From Microtetraspora glauca (GTDB lineage: Bacteria; Actinomycetota; Actinomycetes; Streptosporangiales; Streptosporangiaceae): 64,000 nt of DNA. Shown here piece after piece: positions 44,807 to 55,180 of the stretch. Below the pieces are notes generated by a model. That model was not told the origin of the DNA, searched no databases, and worked only from the letters and a program-made list of their open reading frames with translations. Made by a program: the position numbers and the translations under genes. The DNA lies in NCBI GenBank assembly GCA_001570385.1, contig BBYL01000012.1:248001-312000 (forward strand), read 5' to 3'. Positions within the stretch are counted from its first letter, which is position 1. Every line of letters starts with the position of its first letter.

Positions 44807-45990
44807 GCATTCCCGCCCACACCACAGTCGCGATCATCGGGGCCGGTCCCGCGGGGCTCCTCCTCGCCCGGCTGCTCCGGCGGTCCGGAATCGACTCCGT
44901 CGTCCTGGAGCACCGCGACCGCGCGTACGTCGAGCAGCGCCAGCGCGCCGGCATCCTGGAGCAGGGCACGATCGACGTCCTGCGGGAATGCGGAGCCGGC
45001 GAGCGGATGGACCGGCAGGGGCTTCCGCACAACGGCGTCGAGCTGCGCTTCGATCGCCGGGGCCACCGGATCGACTTCCCTTCCCTCTCCGGCGGGCGCG
45101 CCGTCATGGTCTACGCCCAGACCGAGATGGTGAAGGACCTGGTGGCGCTCCAGCTCGCCGACGGAGACCCGCTGCTGTTCGAGGCGCAGGCCGTCGCCAT
45201 CGACGGTCTGGAGTCGGGACAGCCGTCCGTCAGATACGTCCACGAGGGCCGCGAGCGGACCCTGTCCTGCGACTTCGTGGTGGGCTGCGACGGGTTCCAC
45301 GGCATCGCGCGGGCCGCCGTCCCGTCCGGCGTGCTGCGGACCTTCGAGCGCGAGTACCCGTACTCCTGGCTCGGCATCCTGGCCGACGTCCCGCCGTCGT
45401 CCGACGAGCTGATCTACGCGCACTCCGAGCACGGCTTCGCCCTGCTGAGCATGCGCTCGCCGACGGTGAGCCGGCTCTATCTCCAGGTGCCGAACGGCAC
45501 GGACGTGGCCGACTGGCCGGACGAGCGGATCTGGGACGAGCTGGACCTGCGGTTCGCCGTGGACGGCGACTGGAAGCTGGAACGCGGGCCGATCACCTCC
45601 AAGTCGATCACTCCGATGCGGAGCTTCGTCGCCGAGCCCATGCGGTACGGCCCGCTCTTCCTCGCGGGGGACGCCGCGCACATCGTGCCGCCGACCGGGG
45701 CCAAGGGGCTGAACCTGGCCGTCTCGGACGTGGTCGTCCTGGCGAAGGCGCTCTCGCGGTGGCACGCCACGGGAGAGACCGACCTGCTCGACGGATACTC
45801 CGACACCTGCCTGCGCCGGGTCTGGAGGGCGGAGCACTTCTCGTACTTCATGACCACGACGCTGCACCCCGACCCCGCGCAGAGCGAGTTCGACACCCGG
45901 CTGCAGCTCTCCCAGCTGCACCGGATCGCCGACTCCGAGACCGCGGCCGCCGAGCTCGCCCAGAACTACGTCGGCACTCCCTTCGAGTGA
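44803..45990 (+). CDS. pobA: 4-hydroxybenzoate 3-monooxygenase
   Basis: 395 aa FAD-dependent aromatic hydroxylase that makes protocatechuate from 4-hydroxybenzoate. It has the N-terminal dinucleotide motif VAIIGAGPAGLLLARLL, the conserved DG motif CDGFHGIAR near 165, and FLAGDAAHIVPPTGAKGLNLAVSD near 285. RQRAGILEQGT and YAQTEMVKDL are typical PobA segments. Last gene of the operon, coupled to pcaL by ATGA. Placing the entry enzyme last makes the operon a self-contained 4-hydroxybenzoate route. Confidence 0.95.
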   Translation: MSIPAHTTVAIIGAGPAGLLLARLLRRSGIDSVVLEHRDRAYVEQRQRAGILEQGTIDVLRECGAGERMDRQGLPHNGVELRFDRRGHRIDFPSLSGGRAVMVYAQTEMVKDLVALQLADGDPLLFEAQAVAIDGLESGQPSVRYVHEGRERTLSCDFVVGCDGFHGIARAAVPSGVLRTFEREYPYSWLGILADVPPSSDELIYAHSEHGFALLSMRSPTVSRLYLQVPNGTDVADWPDERIWDELDLRFAVDGDWKLERGPITSKSITPMRSFVAEPMRYGPLFLAGDAAHIVPPTGAKGLNLAVSDVVVLAKALSRWHATGETDLLDGYSDTCLRRVWRAEHFSYFMTTTLHPDPAQSEFDTRLQLSQLHRIADSETAAAELAQNYVGTPFE

Positions 45991-46053
45991 AGACGCGAGT
46001 GAAGCGACGAGTGAGAAGCGGCGAGTGAGACGCGCCGTCGCCCGCAGGCCAGG

Positions 46054-46078
46054 TCACGCCCTCGCGAGAGGGCGGTGA
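46054..46078 (+). terminator. Terminator of the pca/pob operon
   Basis: TCAC-GCCCTC pairs with GAGGGC-G-GTGA around a GCGA tetraloop, leaving one bulged G. It lies 64 bp after the pobA stop. Confidence 0.65.
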
Positions 46079-46142
46079 TCCGGCCCGTGGGCGCCGGGTC
46101 AGCGGGCTGTACCCCGACCGGATGGTGCACGCAGGTCGCGCT

Positions 46143-46172
46143 ATGACGTATGCCTATTTATAGGCAGATAAT
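46143..46172 (+). promoter_or_regulatory. Promoter with palindrome in the spacer
   Basis: A -35-like ATGACG (46143-46148) and a -10-like GATAAT (46167-46172) are 18 bp apart. The spacer is filled by the perfect inverted repeat TGCCTAT-TT-ATAGGCA (46151-46166). A protein bound there would block the polymerase. The downstream genes are a small membrane protein (46236) and the exporter (46619). Confidence 0.55.
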
Positions 46173-46235
46173 GCGTGACCTGCTGTTGGGAGGGCACCTA
46201 CCTGTCCTTCAAGGTCGGAGTCGGGGAGGAAGCGG

Positions 46236-46487
46236 ATGATTGAGCTGCTGGGAGCGATGATCTCCCTGGCGGCCGTGACGGTGCTCGGTCTGATCGCGTT
46301 GCTGCTGATCTCGTTCTGCGTGCTCGTGGGGCTGGCGGCGCTGGCCGCGTCCACGCGGCGGGAGCGGTACGAGCGGGAGCCGGCGGGACGCGAACGGGCG
46401 GCGGGTGAGACCACCTCGCGGGAGCGGCTCATCCGCTACGGTTCACCTCCTCGTCCCGGCCCGGCGCGCGGGCACGGTTCCCCCTGA
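46236..46487 (+). CDS. Small single-helix membrane protein, unrecognised
   Basis: 83 aa. Residues 3-38 are strongly hydrophobic (LLGAMISLAAVTVLGLIALL, then LISFCVLVGLAALAA), enough for one long or two short helices. The rest is a basic/acidic tail rich in Arg and Glu, ending in Pro/Gly. A GGAGGAAG site stands 3-5 nt before the ATG, and the operator-bearing promoter lies 60 bp upstream. It may be cotranscribed with the exporter 131 bp downstream. Function unknown. Confidence 0.65.
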   Translation: MIELLGAMISLAAVTVLGLIALLLISFCVLVGLAALAASTRRERYEREPAGRERAAGETTSRERLIRYGSPPRPGPARGHGSP

Positions 46488-46579
46488 TCAGGGGCGCGGG
46501 ATCCTCCTGACCTCCTCGTTCACAGCTCACAACTCGCACCTGCTTCCACGGGCTGTCACCGGCTCCCGGGACCCGGTGA

Positions 46580-48643
<2,064 letters not shown>

Positions 48644-48790
48644 TCACTCGGTCAGTTTGACCGGTGTCGCCTCCGTCAGCGCGTCGACGATCTTGGTGAG
48701 ATGGGCGAGCCGGCTCTCCAGGCCGCGTATCCGCGCCTCGAGTTCCGCCATTGACGGCTGCTGGAGGCTTTCGTGGATCTGCCTGGCCAT
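48644..48790 (-). CDS. Small coiled-coil protein
   Basis: 48 aa: ATG at 48790 with GGGAGG 4-5 nt upstream. The stretch MAELEARIRGLESRLAHLTK has Leu/Ile at heptad positions and should form a short coiled coil; the rest is unremarkable. Stop abuts the stop of the convergent exporter gene. No family recognised, but the start signal and heptads favour a real gene. Confidence 0.55.
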   Translation of the reverse strand: MARQIHESLQQPSMAELEARIRGLESRLAHLTKIVDALTEATPVKLTE

Positions 48791-48995
48791 CGGTCCTCCC
48801 GGGCTGCGGCCGGACGGAGGCGTCCGGCATGTGACGGCACGCCTGACGACGGATACGAAACTGCTTTTGCCCAAAAATCGGGGTTCGAACACGGGAAACC
48901 GGGCTCCACATGTCGGCGCGAGGCGTCCGCGTCACGGTCCGGCAAAGCAGCGGGGCACGGAGGCATACGGCGGCAGGGCTGGGCAGGTGACGGGT

Positions 48996-49463
48996 ATGAC
49001 CGAGCACACGAGACCGGAACCCGATCCGCGGTCCCGGGCCGAGGACGAAGGCATCCCCGACCTCAGGGAGGGAACCCCGGAACGGGAGTGGGCACACGAC
49101 CCGCAGGAGGAGCCGCTCCCTGGGGAATCGCCGGTCGGCATCGACGAGTACGGCACCACGTCCGAGGAGATGGCCCGGGGGGAGTCGCTGGACATGCGGC
49201 TCAGCCGGGAGGTCCCCGACAAGAGCCTGCTCTACGGCTCCCCGGAGGACGCCGAACCCGACATCGCCGACGAGAGTGTCCCGTACGGCGGTGAGGAGGA
49301 CGCGGGCTATCCGGAGAACGCACGCCACCCCACGGGGCGCCTGGTGGATCCGGACGAGGGGGCTCACGAGGACGTGGACCGGGAGATGATCGGGGAGGAC
49401 GTCGGCCCCGACGCCGGTGGTTTCGCGCCCGAGGAGACCGCGATGCGGATCGAACCGGACTGA
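48996..49463 (+). CDS. DUF5709 family acidic protein
   Basis: 155 aa, highly acidic (many Asp/Glu) and probably disordered. The core DEYGTTSEEMARGESLDMRLSREVPD is the motif I associate with DUF5709, a family found across actinobacteria. PTGRLVDPDEGAHEDVDREM is the second conserved block. ATG at 48996 with AGGTGA about 6 nt upstream. Function unknown. Confidence 0.75.
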   Translation: MTEHTRPEPDPRSRAEDEGIPDLREGTPEREWAHDPQEEPLPGESPVGIDEYGTTSEEMARGESLDMRLSREVPDKSLLYGSPEDAEPDIADESVPYGGEEDAGYPENARHPTGRLVDPDEGAHEDVDREMIGEDVGPDAGGFAPEETAMRIEPD

Positions 49464-49601
49464 CGCGTCCCCGGCGCGCGGCGCGGGAATCCGCGGAGGC
49501 GCGACCAGGGAGCGACCGGAAGATCCGTGACGAGATCGGCTGTGAGCGAAGTGGGCCGCCGAGATCGGCGAGCCCTCGGCCGGACCCGTTACGCTGCGAT
49601 G

Positions 49602-50015
49602 ATGGCGGGTGTTGACGCGCGGCGCGAGTGGCGGGTGCCGCGGCAGATGATGGTGGTCAAGGCGGTCGCCGCCGCCGTCTGCGTCGTCCTGGCGCTGATC
49701 GGTGACTCCTACCAGACTTTCCTGGCGGGGGTCGCCGCGGCCGGGTTCGCCGCGCTGGTCCTGCGCGACCTGCTCGCGCCGGTACGGCTGGCCGTGGACG
49801 AGGGCGGCGTCACGGTCGTCTCCGGCTTCGCGGGCAGCGAGCGATACTCCTGGAACGACGTCGACCGGATCCGGGTGGACACCCGCCACCGCTACGGGGT
49901 CACCACCCGCCTCCTGGAGATCGACACGGGTGATCAGGTGCACCTGTTCAGCCGCCACGACCTCGGCACTCCCGTGATCGAGGTGGCCGAGGCCGTGATG
50001 CGGCTGCGCCCGTGA
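49602..50015 (+). CDS. PH-domain-like membrane protein
   Basis: 137 aa. Two hydrophobic helices (about 18-36 and 40-58) precede a small beta-domain of bacterial PH type: VRLAVDEGGVTVVSGFAGSERYSWNDVDRIRVDTRHRYG is cut here as VDEGGVTVVSGF, ERYSWNDVDRIRVD and LLEIDTGDQVHLFS. The ATG at 49602 lies 6 nt after TACGCT (49590-49595) and lacks a ribosome-binding site, suggesting a leaderless mRNA; ATG 49599 is equally in frame. Confidence 0.75.
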   Translation: MAGVDARREWRVPRQMMVVKAVAAAVCVVLALIGDSYQTFLAGVAAAGFAALVLRDLLAPVRLAVDEGGVTVVSGFAGSERYSWNDVDRIRVDTRHRYGVTTRLLEIDTGDQVHLFSRHDLGTPVIEVAEAVMRLRP

Positions 50016-50128
50016 CGAGGGAGCCGCTCGATCGGCATCGGTTCACGGGCGCTTCATGAACAAGTGCCGCGCCTCATGACAAGTCCGTCGCAAGTGGGAA
50101 TCAATCGCGCTGCCGTACGTTTCGCGGC

Positions 50129-50545
50129 GTGTCAGAAAGCACCATCGCCATCCTCGTTCTCGGCCTGATCGGCGTGATCTTCTCGCTGGTGGGGGCAGGC
50201 CTGCTCATCAACGCCCGGGAGTTCCGCAGACGCGCCCTGCGAGCGCCGGGCCACGTCGTCGGGTTGCGCCGCAGCGACTCCGGCGACGGCCCCACCTTCT
50301 ATCCGATCGTGCGGTTCATGACGGCGTACGGCCAGGAGGTGGAGACGCAGAGCCGTTTCGGGAGCAACCCGCCGGCCGCCCGCCCCGGTCAGACCGTCAC
50401 GGTCATGTACGATCCCGCGGATCCGCGCCGAATCCGCATCGACAACGCGACCGGCAACGGGACCCTGCTGGGCGGCATCTTCCTCGGAGTCGGCCTGCTG
50501 CTCCTGCTCGCCGGCATCGGGGTCGGGGTCGCCTCCGTCCTCTGA
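50129..50545 (+). CDS. DUF3592 family membrane protein
   Basis: 138 aa. N-terminal helix (5-27) and C-terminal helix (115-136) flank a beta-rich loop with APGHVVGLRRSD, FYPIVRFMTAYGQEVE and VTVMYDPADPRRIRID, the DUF3592 pattern. GTG at 50129 lies 7 nt after TACGTT (50116-50121) without a ribosome-binding site. Function unknown. Confidence 0.8.
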   Translation: MSESTIAILVLGLIGVIFSLVGAGLLINAREFRRRALRAPGHVVGLRRSDSGDGPTFYPIVRFMTAYGQEVETQSRFGSNPPAARPGQTVTVMYDPADPRRIRIDNATGNGTLLGGIFLGVGLLLLLAGIGVGVASVL

Positions 50546-50644
50546 GTGGCCGGCCGGTCATCCGGCGGGTCACGTTCGGTGCACCCCGCCGACCGGGGCG
50601 CGTCGCGCGCGGTGCACCATCACTGGTGATAGCGGATCAGAAGA

Positions 50645-50761
50645 ATCGGACAGAATCATCGGGCAGAAACATCGGGCAGAAACATCGGGCAGAAACATCG
50701 GGCAGAAACATCGGGCAGAAACATCGGGCAGAAACATCGGGCAGAAACATCGGACAACGGG
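50645..50761. repeat. 13-bp tandem repeat upstream of the WS/DGAT gene
   Basis: Seven perfect copies of ATCGGGCAGAAAC (50658-50748) are flanked by degenerate copies ATCGGACAGAATC (50645-50657) and ATCGGACAACGGG (50749-50761). The array ends 14 bp before the ATG at 50776, so it lies in the promoter or 5' leader. The unit has no internal symmetry. A 13-bp spacing is not one helical turn. Confidence 0.95.
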
Positions 50762-50775
50762 GGCAGTGACCAGGT

Positions 50776-52218
50776 ATGGCGCGGCAACTGAGCGCGCTCG
50801 ACGCGCAGTTCCTCAATTTCGAGACGAGCGCCAACCTCGCGCACATCGCGGGGCTGGCGGTCCTCGACCCGTCCACGGCGCCGGGAGGTGAGGTCACCCG
50901 TGCGACGCTGATCGACCTGATCAAGGAGCGGGCGCATCTCGCTCCGCCGCTGCGCCGCCGCCTGGTCCAGGTGCCGTTCCGGCTCGACCACCCGTACTGG
51001 GTGGAGGATCGGGAGATCGACTTCGACTACCACGTCCGCGAGATCGCCCTACCGCGCCCAGGTGACGACCACCAGCTCGGCGAGCAGGTCGCCCGCCTGC
51101 ACGGTCGGCGCCTGGACCGGCGGCGCCCGCTGTGGGAGCTGTACCTGATCCACGGGCTGTCGGGCGGCCGCGTCGCCGTCTACACCAAGGTGCACCACTC
51201 CGCCATCGACGGCGTGACCGGCGCCGAGGTGCTCGCCGCGCTCATGGACCTCGGTCCCGAGCCGCGCCGCGAGGCCGCCCCGCCGCAGTCCGAACCGGAG
51301 GCGCCGCCGGAGACGATCGAGATGATCGCTCGCGGCGTCGCACGCGTGCTGGAGAACCCGGGAGCGGCGGTGCGCTTTGTCGCGGGCGTGATGCCCCGCC
51401 TCGACGAGATCCCGGTCGTCTCGCAGCTTCCCGGCGCCGGGCTCGTCTCCCGGCTCATCCGCGGCATCGGCGCGGAGCCGCTGCCCGGCCTGCCGAGGAT
51501 GGCCGTGCCGCGTACCCCCTTCTCCGGGCCGATCTCGCCCCATCGCAGGTTCGCGTTCGGGACGCTGCCGCTCGCCGACGTCAAGCGGATCAAGAACGAG
51601 TTCGGCGTGACGGTCAACGACGTGGTCCTGTCACTGTGCGCCGCCGCGCTCCGGCGCTGGCTGGTCCAGCGCGACGAGCTGCCCCGCGAGCCGCTGGTCG
51701 CGGGCATCCCCATCTCCAGCAGGGGGATCACGGAAGGCGGTGACATCCCCGCCAACGAGGTGGTCCTCGCGCTGGCGACGCTCCCCACGGACGTCTCCGA
51801 CCCCGGCGAGCGGCTGCGCGGGGTGAGCCGTTCCATGAAGACCGTGAAGGACCGGTACGCCGCGGCCCCGGCCACCTGGCTGCTGGAGTTCAGCGAGGCC
51901 ATGCCCGCCGCGCTGAACGGCCTCGCCGACCGCGCCGCCTTCCGGATCGCCTCGCGTACGGCACCGGCCATGAACCTGATGGTGTCGAACGTTCCCGGGC
52001 CGCAGTTCCCGCTGTACATGTGCGGAGCGCGGCTGCTCGCCCACTATCCGGTCTCGGTGATCACCGACGTCAGCGGCGGGATCAACATCACGGTGTTCTC
52101 CTACGACGGGTCGCTCGACGTCGGCATCGTGGTCGACCGTGACATGGTGCCCGACGTGTGGGACTTCATCGACTATCTGAAGGACGCCTTGGACGAGTTG
52201 CGCCGTACGAACTCGTGA
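50776..52218 (+). CDS. Wax ester synthase / diacylglycerol acyltransferase (WS/DGAT)
   Basis: 480 aa bifunctional acyltransferase that makes triacylglycerol or wax esters at the membrane. The catalytic HHxxxDG is KVHHSAIDGVTG near residue 137. Other family marks are MARQLSALDAQFL at the start, the PLWELYLIHGL block, NDVVLSLCAAALRRWL near 285 and NLMVSNVPGPQFPLYMCGARL near 400. ATG start; ribosome-binding site weak (GGGGGC). The upstream 13-bp array may influence its expression. Confidence 0.93.
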   Translation: MARQLSALDAQFLNFETSANLAHIAGLAVLDPSTAPGGEVTRATLIDLIKERAHLAPPLRRRLVQVPFRLDHPYWVEDREIDFDYHVREIALPRPGDDHQLGEQVARLHGRRLDRRRPLWELYLIHGLSGGRVAVYTKVHHSAIDGVTGAEVLAALMDLGPEPRREAAPPQSEPEAPPETIEMIARGVARVLENPGAAVRFVAGVMPRLDEIPVVSQLPGAGLVSRLIRGIGAEPLPGLPRMAVPRTPFSGPISPHRRFAFGTLPLADVKRIKNEFGVTVNDVVLSLCAAALRRWLVQRDELPREPLVAGIPISSRGITEGGDIPANEVVLALATLPTDVSDPGERLRGVSRSMKTVKDRYAAAPATWLLEFSEAMPAALNGLADRAAFRIASRTAPAMNLMVSNVPGPQFPLYMCGARLLAHYPVSVITDVSGGINITVFSYDGSLDVGIVVDRDMVPDVWDFIDYLKDALDELRRTNS

Positions 52219-52260
52219 GCGTGCACGGGGAGCGGCCCGCGAAGCGCGACCAAGGGGAGG

Positions 52261-53979
52261 TCAGGTGCTCCGGGCGAACCGGCTCCCCGAGGTGTCGTTC
52301 CCGTACAGCCTTCCCAGGCACCGGTAGCTGCGCATGCCCGCCGCGTACTTGGCCGCGCTCGGCGGCAGCACTGTGATCTGCCACTTGTTCGCCGGGATCT
52401 TGGCGGAGGCGCCGCGCCGGGACAGCAGGAGGACGTACTTCGAGCAGAGAAGCGTCACGGTGGGGTGGCTCGCCACGGTGTCCTCGTCGGTGGTGACCCC
52501 GGGGGGCAGCGGCGCGATCGCGAACGTCTCCCACGCGTGCGGTTTCGCGCAGGGGACGGACCGCGCGGTCACGTCGCCCGCGATGGAGACCGTGCCGGCC
52601 CAGCACTCGGGATCGGTGACGCACGCCGCGGAGGCCGAGGCCACCTCGGCGGCGGGGCAGCCGGCCGTGTAGGTCGCCACCTCGATCCCGTTCCGCCCTC
52701 CGCCCGCGGTCGAGGCGGGTCCGGTGGTCCCGGTGGCCGGGGCGGACGGGACCGCGGAGCCGGTGGTGGAGCCGGTTGATCCGGGGTGTGCGTCCACGCC
52801 TACGCCGTCGGGGCTCCATGGGGCCAGCAGCACGATTCCGAGGACGAGCAGGGTCGCGAAGACGGCCGCCATCGTGGCGTAGACCGCCGAACGGCGGTGC
52901 GTGCGCGGTTCCGGCGGAAGGGTGGCGAGCGCGGAGTGCGGGCTCACGACCTGGTACGGCCCCGCGCCTCCGGCCGTCACATGGGGATTACGCGCCCCGC
53001 CCGTGGTTCCCAGGAAGCGTCCCGGCACTCCTCCTGCGGCCTCCGGAGCCCGCTCCACGCGGCCCGCCGCGCCGTTCGTCCGCGGCTCCACGCGAGGCCA
53101 GGCATGGGACTCCGGGCCGGGCTGCCGACCGGACTCCTCGTGAGATGCGCCGTCAGGACGGAGCCTCGAGAGCGCGTCGCGCAGTTCCGCCGCGCTCCCG
53201 ATGCGCTCCCGGGGGTCGCTCGCCATGCCGTCGCGCAGCACGCCCACCAGCGCGGGCGGCACTCCGGGGATCTCCGGGATGGGCAGGCGGTGGAGCGCGA
53301 GGATCGCCGCGACGTTGACGACGCCTCCCTCGGGGAACCGGGGCGGCCTGCCCCGCAGCAGCGCGTACAGCGTGGCGGACAGCGCGTAGACGTCCCCGGC
53401 GGCGGTGGGCTCGGTGAGGTCGAACGCCTCGGGCGGCGCGAACGCCGGGGTGAGTGACTCCAGGGTCACCGAGGCGTGCTCCCCGCCGCCCTTCCCCGGC
53501 ATCGTGGCCAGCCCGAAGTCGGACAACGCCACCAGACCGTACGAGTTGATCAGGATGTTCGCCGGCTTGACGTCCCGGTGCAGCACACCGGCGGAGTGCG
53601 CGGCGGCCAGCGCGTCGGCGATCTTGATTCCGATGTCGCGGACCTCGGCCGCGCCCAGCGGTCCGTACGCCTTGACGCGGTCCGCCAGCGACCCGCCGGG
53701 GCACAGCTCCAGCACCATGTACGGCCGGCCGTCCGGCAGCACGCCCGCGTCGTAGACGTCGGCCACGTGCGGGTGGCCGGACAGCGCCCCGGCCGAGGTC
53801 ACCTCGCACAGGAACCGGCGGCGGTCACGGTCGGACAGCAGGACGCGGTTGTCGAGCTTGAGGGCGACCTCGCGGCCCACGGCCAGCTGGCGGGCCCGGT
53901 AGACCACGCCGAAACCGCCCTGCCCGAGGACGCCGAGCGTCTCGTAGCCCGGCAACAGCGGCATGCCCGCCTCGCCCAC
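52261..53979 (-). CDS. Membrane Ser/Thr protein kinase with septum-formation-like exported domain
   Basis: 572 aa from GTG 53979, chosen because GGAGG lies 7 nt upstream; a TTG at 53997 is also in frame. The kinase domain (10-265) has the GQGGFGVVYRAR loop, ALKL lysine, HRDVKPANILI near 134 and SDFGLATMPG. The linker (265-370) is Pro/Gly/Ala-rich. One helix (about 372-392, YATMAAVFATLLVLGIVLL) leads outside. The extracellular part contains paired cysteines, CVTDPECWAG, SVPCAKPHAWETFAI and RSYRCLGRLYG, like the septum-formation domain family. It could phosphorylate division or wall proteins in response to an external cue (inference). Confidence 0.87.
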   Translation of the reverse strand: MGEAGMPLLPGYETLGVLGQGGFGVVYRARQLAVGREVALKLDNRVLLSDRDRRRFLCEVTSAGALSGHPHVADVYDAGVLPDGRPYMVLELCPGGSLADRVKAYGPLGAAEVRDIGIKIADALAAAHSAGVLHRDVKPANILINSYGLVALSDFGLATMPGKGGGEHASVTLESLTPAFAPPEAFDLTEPTAAGDVYALSATLYALLRGRPPRFPEGGVVNVAAILALHRLPIPEIPGVPPALVGVLRDGMASDPRERIGSAAELRDALSRLRPDGASHEESGRQPGPESHAWPRVEPRTNGAAGRVERAPEAAGGVPGRFLGTTGGARNPHVTAGGAGPYQVVSPHSALATLPPEPRTHRRSAVYATMAAVFATLLVLGIVLLAPWSPDGVGVDAHPGSTGSTTGSAVPSAPATGTTGPASTAGGGRNGIEVATYTAGCPAAEVASASAACVTDPECWAGTVSIAGDVTARSVPCAKPHAWETFAIAPLPPGVTTDEDTVASHPTVTLLCSKYVLLLSRRGASAKIPANKWQITVLPPSAAKYAAGMRSYRCLGRLYGNDTSGSRFARST

Positions 53980-54113
53980 CGACCCACCTCCAGACAACCG
54001 TGCGGAACACTACCGCAGAGATCACGCCATGGATGGAAATAGCAGGATCACCTGGGCGCCGTCCGGCGAGGAGGCGAGAGGAAGCGGGAGGTAGGGGAGG
54101 AGGTCCGGCCGCG

Positions 54114-55034
54114 CTACGCGCCGTCCTTGTCGGAGTCGGCGGAGAAGACGATGACGCCGAGATAGCCGTCGCCGTCCTCGGTGACCTTCAGCAACATGCT
54201 GTCCTTGTAGATGCCGTCGGCGTCGTTGACCATGTCCCTGCCGGTGTGCGCGGAGTACGGGGCCTCCTTGTAGACCTTGGCGTTGAGGTCCTCGTCGAAC
54301 ATCAGCTGCGTGGTCAGCACCCGGGCGTTGTCGACGTGCACCATCGCGTGGATGTGCACGGTGCGGCCGGTGTACCACCCCGGCCAGATCGTGGTGAACT
54401 GCACGATGCCGTCCGCGTTCGTGACCTGCGCCCCACGCAGGTAGCGCTTGTCGTCCTGCGGCTTGAGGTCGGCCAAACCGTCGTCCTCGCCGCCGCCCGG
54501 TCCACCGGGCCCTCCGGGCCCGCCGCTCGGCGCGCCGCTGGGACGGGGACCACCCGGCCCCCCGCCCTGGCCCCCTTGACCACCCTGGCCGCCCTGACCA
54601 CCGCCGGCGCCGGCCGACATCGACTCCGCCCCGGAGTAGATGCCGGCGGCGTCACAGTGCCAGATCTCGACGACCGCGTTCGGCAGCGGCTTGCAGGTCT
54701 CGCTGTCCTGCACCTTGATGGCGACCTTCAGCCGCTTGCCCTGCCGGTCCTCCCGGATGTCGGCACGGATCTTGTCGGCGTCGAAGTAGTACGGCCCCTG
54801 CGTGGTCGAGGCGGTGAGCACACAGGTGTTCGATCCGGCGAACAGGCTGGTCAGGTCGGCGGTCGTCTGGGCCTGCGGCGTGATCGTGGCGGTCGCGCCC
54901 GTGGAGGTGGTGACCGCGGACGAGGTGCCCGCCTCCTTGCCGCAGGCCGCCACGAGGACGCCCAGCCCGATCGTGCTGATGCCGGTGAGGGCCATGCGGC
55001 GGCTCACCCGCTGGCCCTCGTGGTCGTGTCCCAT
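54114..55034 (-). CDS. Secreted intradiol dioxygenase-like lipoprotein with Gly-rich insert
   Basis: 306 aa. Twin arginines (SRRMALTG) and the lipobox VLVAACG suggest Tat export and lipid anchoring. The dioxygenase fold shows TTQGPYYFDADKI, VVEIWHCDAAGIYSG, RGAQVTNADGIVQFTTIWPGWYTGRTVHIHAMVH with the Tyr and HIH iron ligands. Between them, residues 135-185 are an insert of Gly, Gln and Pro (repeated GGQ and GGPGGP). Such exported proteins are widespread but their substrate is not established. It is not part of the pca operon, and faces the cell exterior. ATG with GAGGGGA upstream. Confidence 0.85.
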   Translation of the reverse strand: MGHDHEGQRVSRRMALTGISTIGLGVLVAACGKEAGTSSAVTTSTGATATITPQAQTTADLTSLFAGSNTCVLTASTTQGPYYFDADKIRADIREDRQGKRLKVAIKVQDSETCKPLPNAVVEIWHCDAAGIYSGAESMSAGAGGGQGGQGGQGGQGGGPGGPRPSGAPSGGPGGPGGPGGGEDDGLADLKPQDDKRYLRGAQVTNADGIVQFTTIWPGWYTGRTVHIHAMVHVDNARVLTTQLMFDEDLNAKVYKEAPYSAHTGRDMVNDADGIYKDSMLLKVTEDGDGYLGVIVFSADSDKDGA

Positions 55035-55180
55035 GTACGTCCCCTCGGTGTTCCGGTTGCTGTTCCGGTGTCAGCTCGGAAACCTAGGAAGGGCACATGA
55101 GGAATCGCTGAGAAATCCTGAAAGATCGTCTCAAATCGGGCCGGGGGTGAATCGAGGCACCGGGCGCGGGCCGTACGGGC

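Noticed and set aside
36224-45990. Recent horizontal transfer of the pca island
   Set aside because: Base composition, start-codon habits and repeat style match the flanks; no integrase, tRNA or flanking repeats are seen.
50645-50761. CRISPR array
   Set aside because: Units are contiguous 13-bp tandem copies with no spacers and no cas genes nearby.
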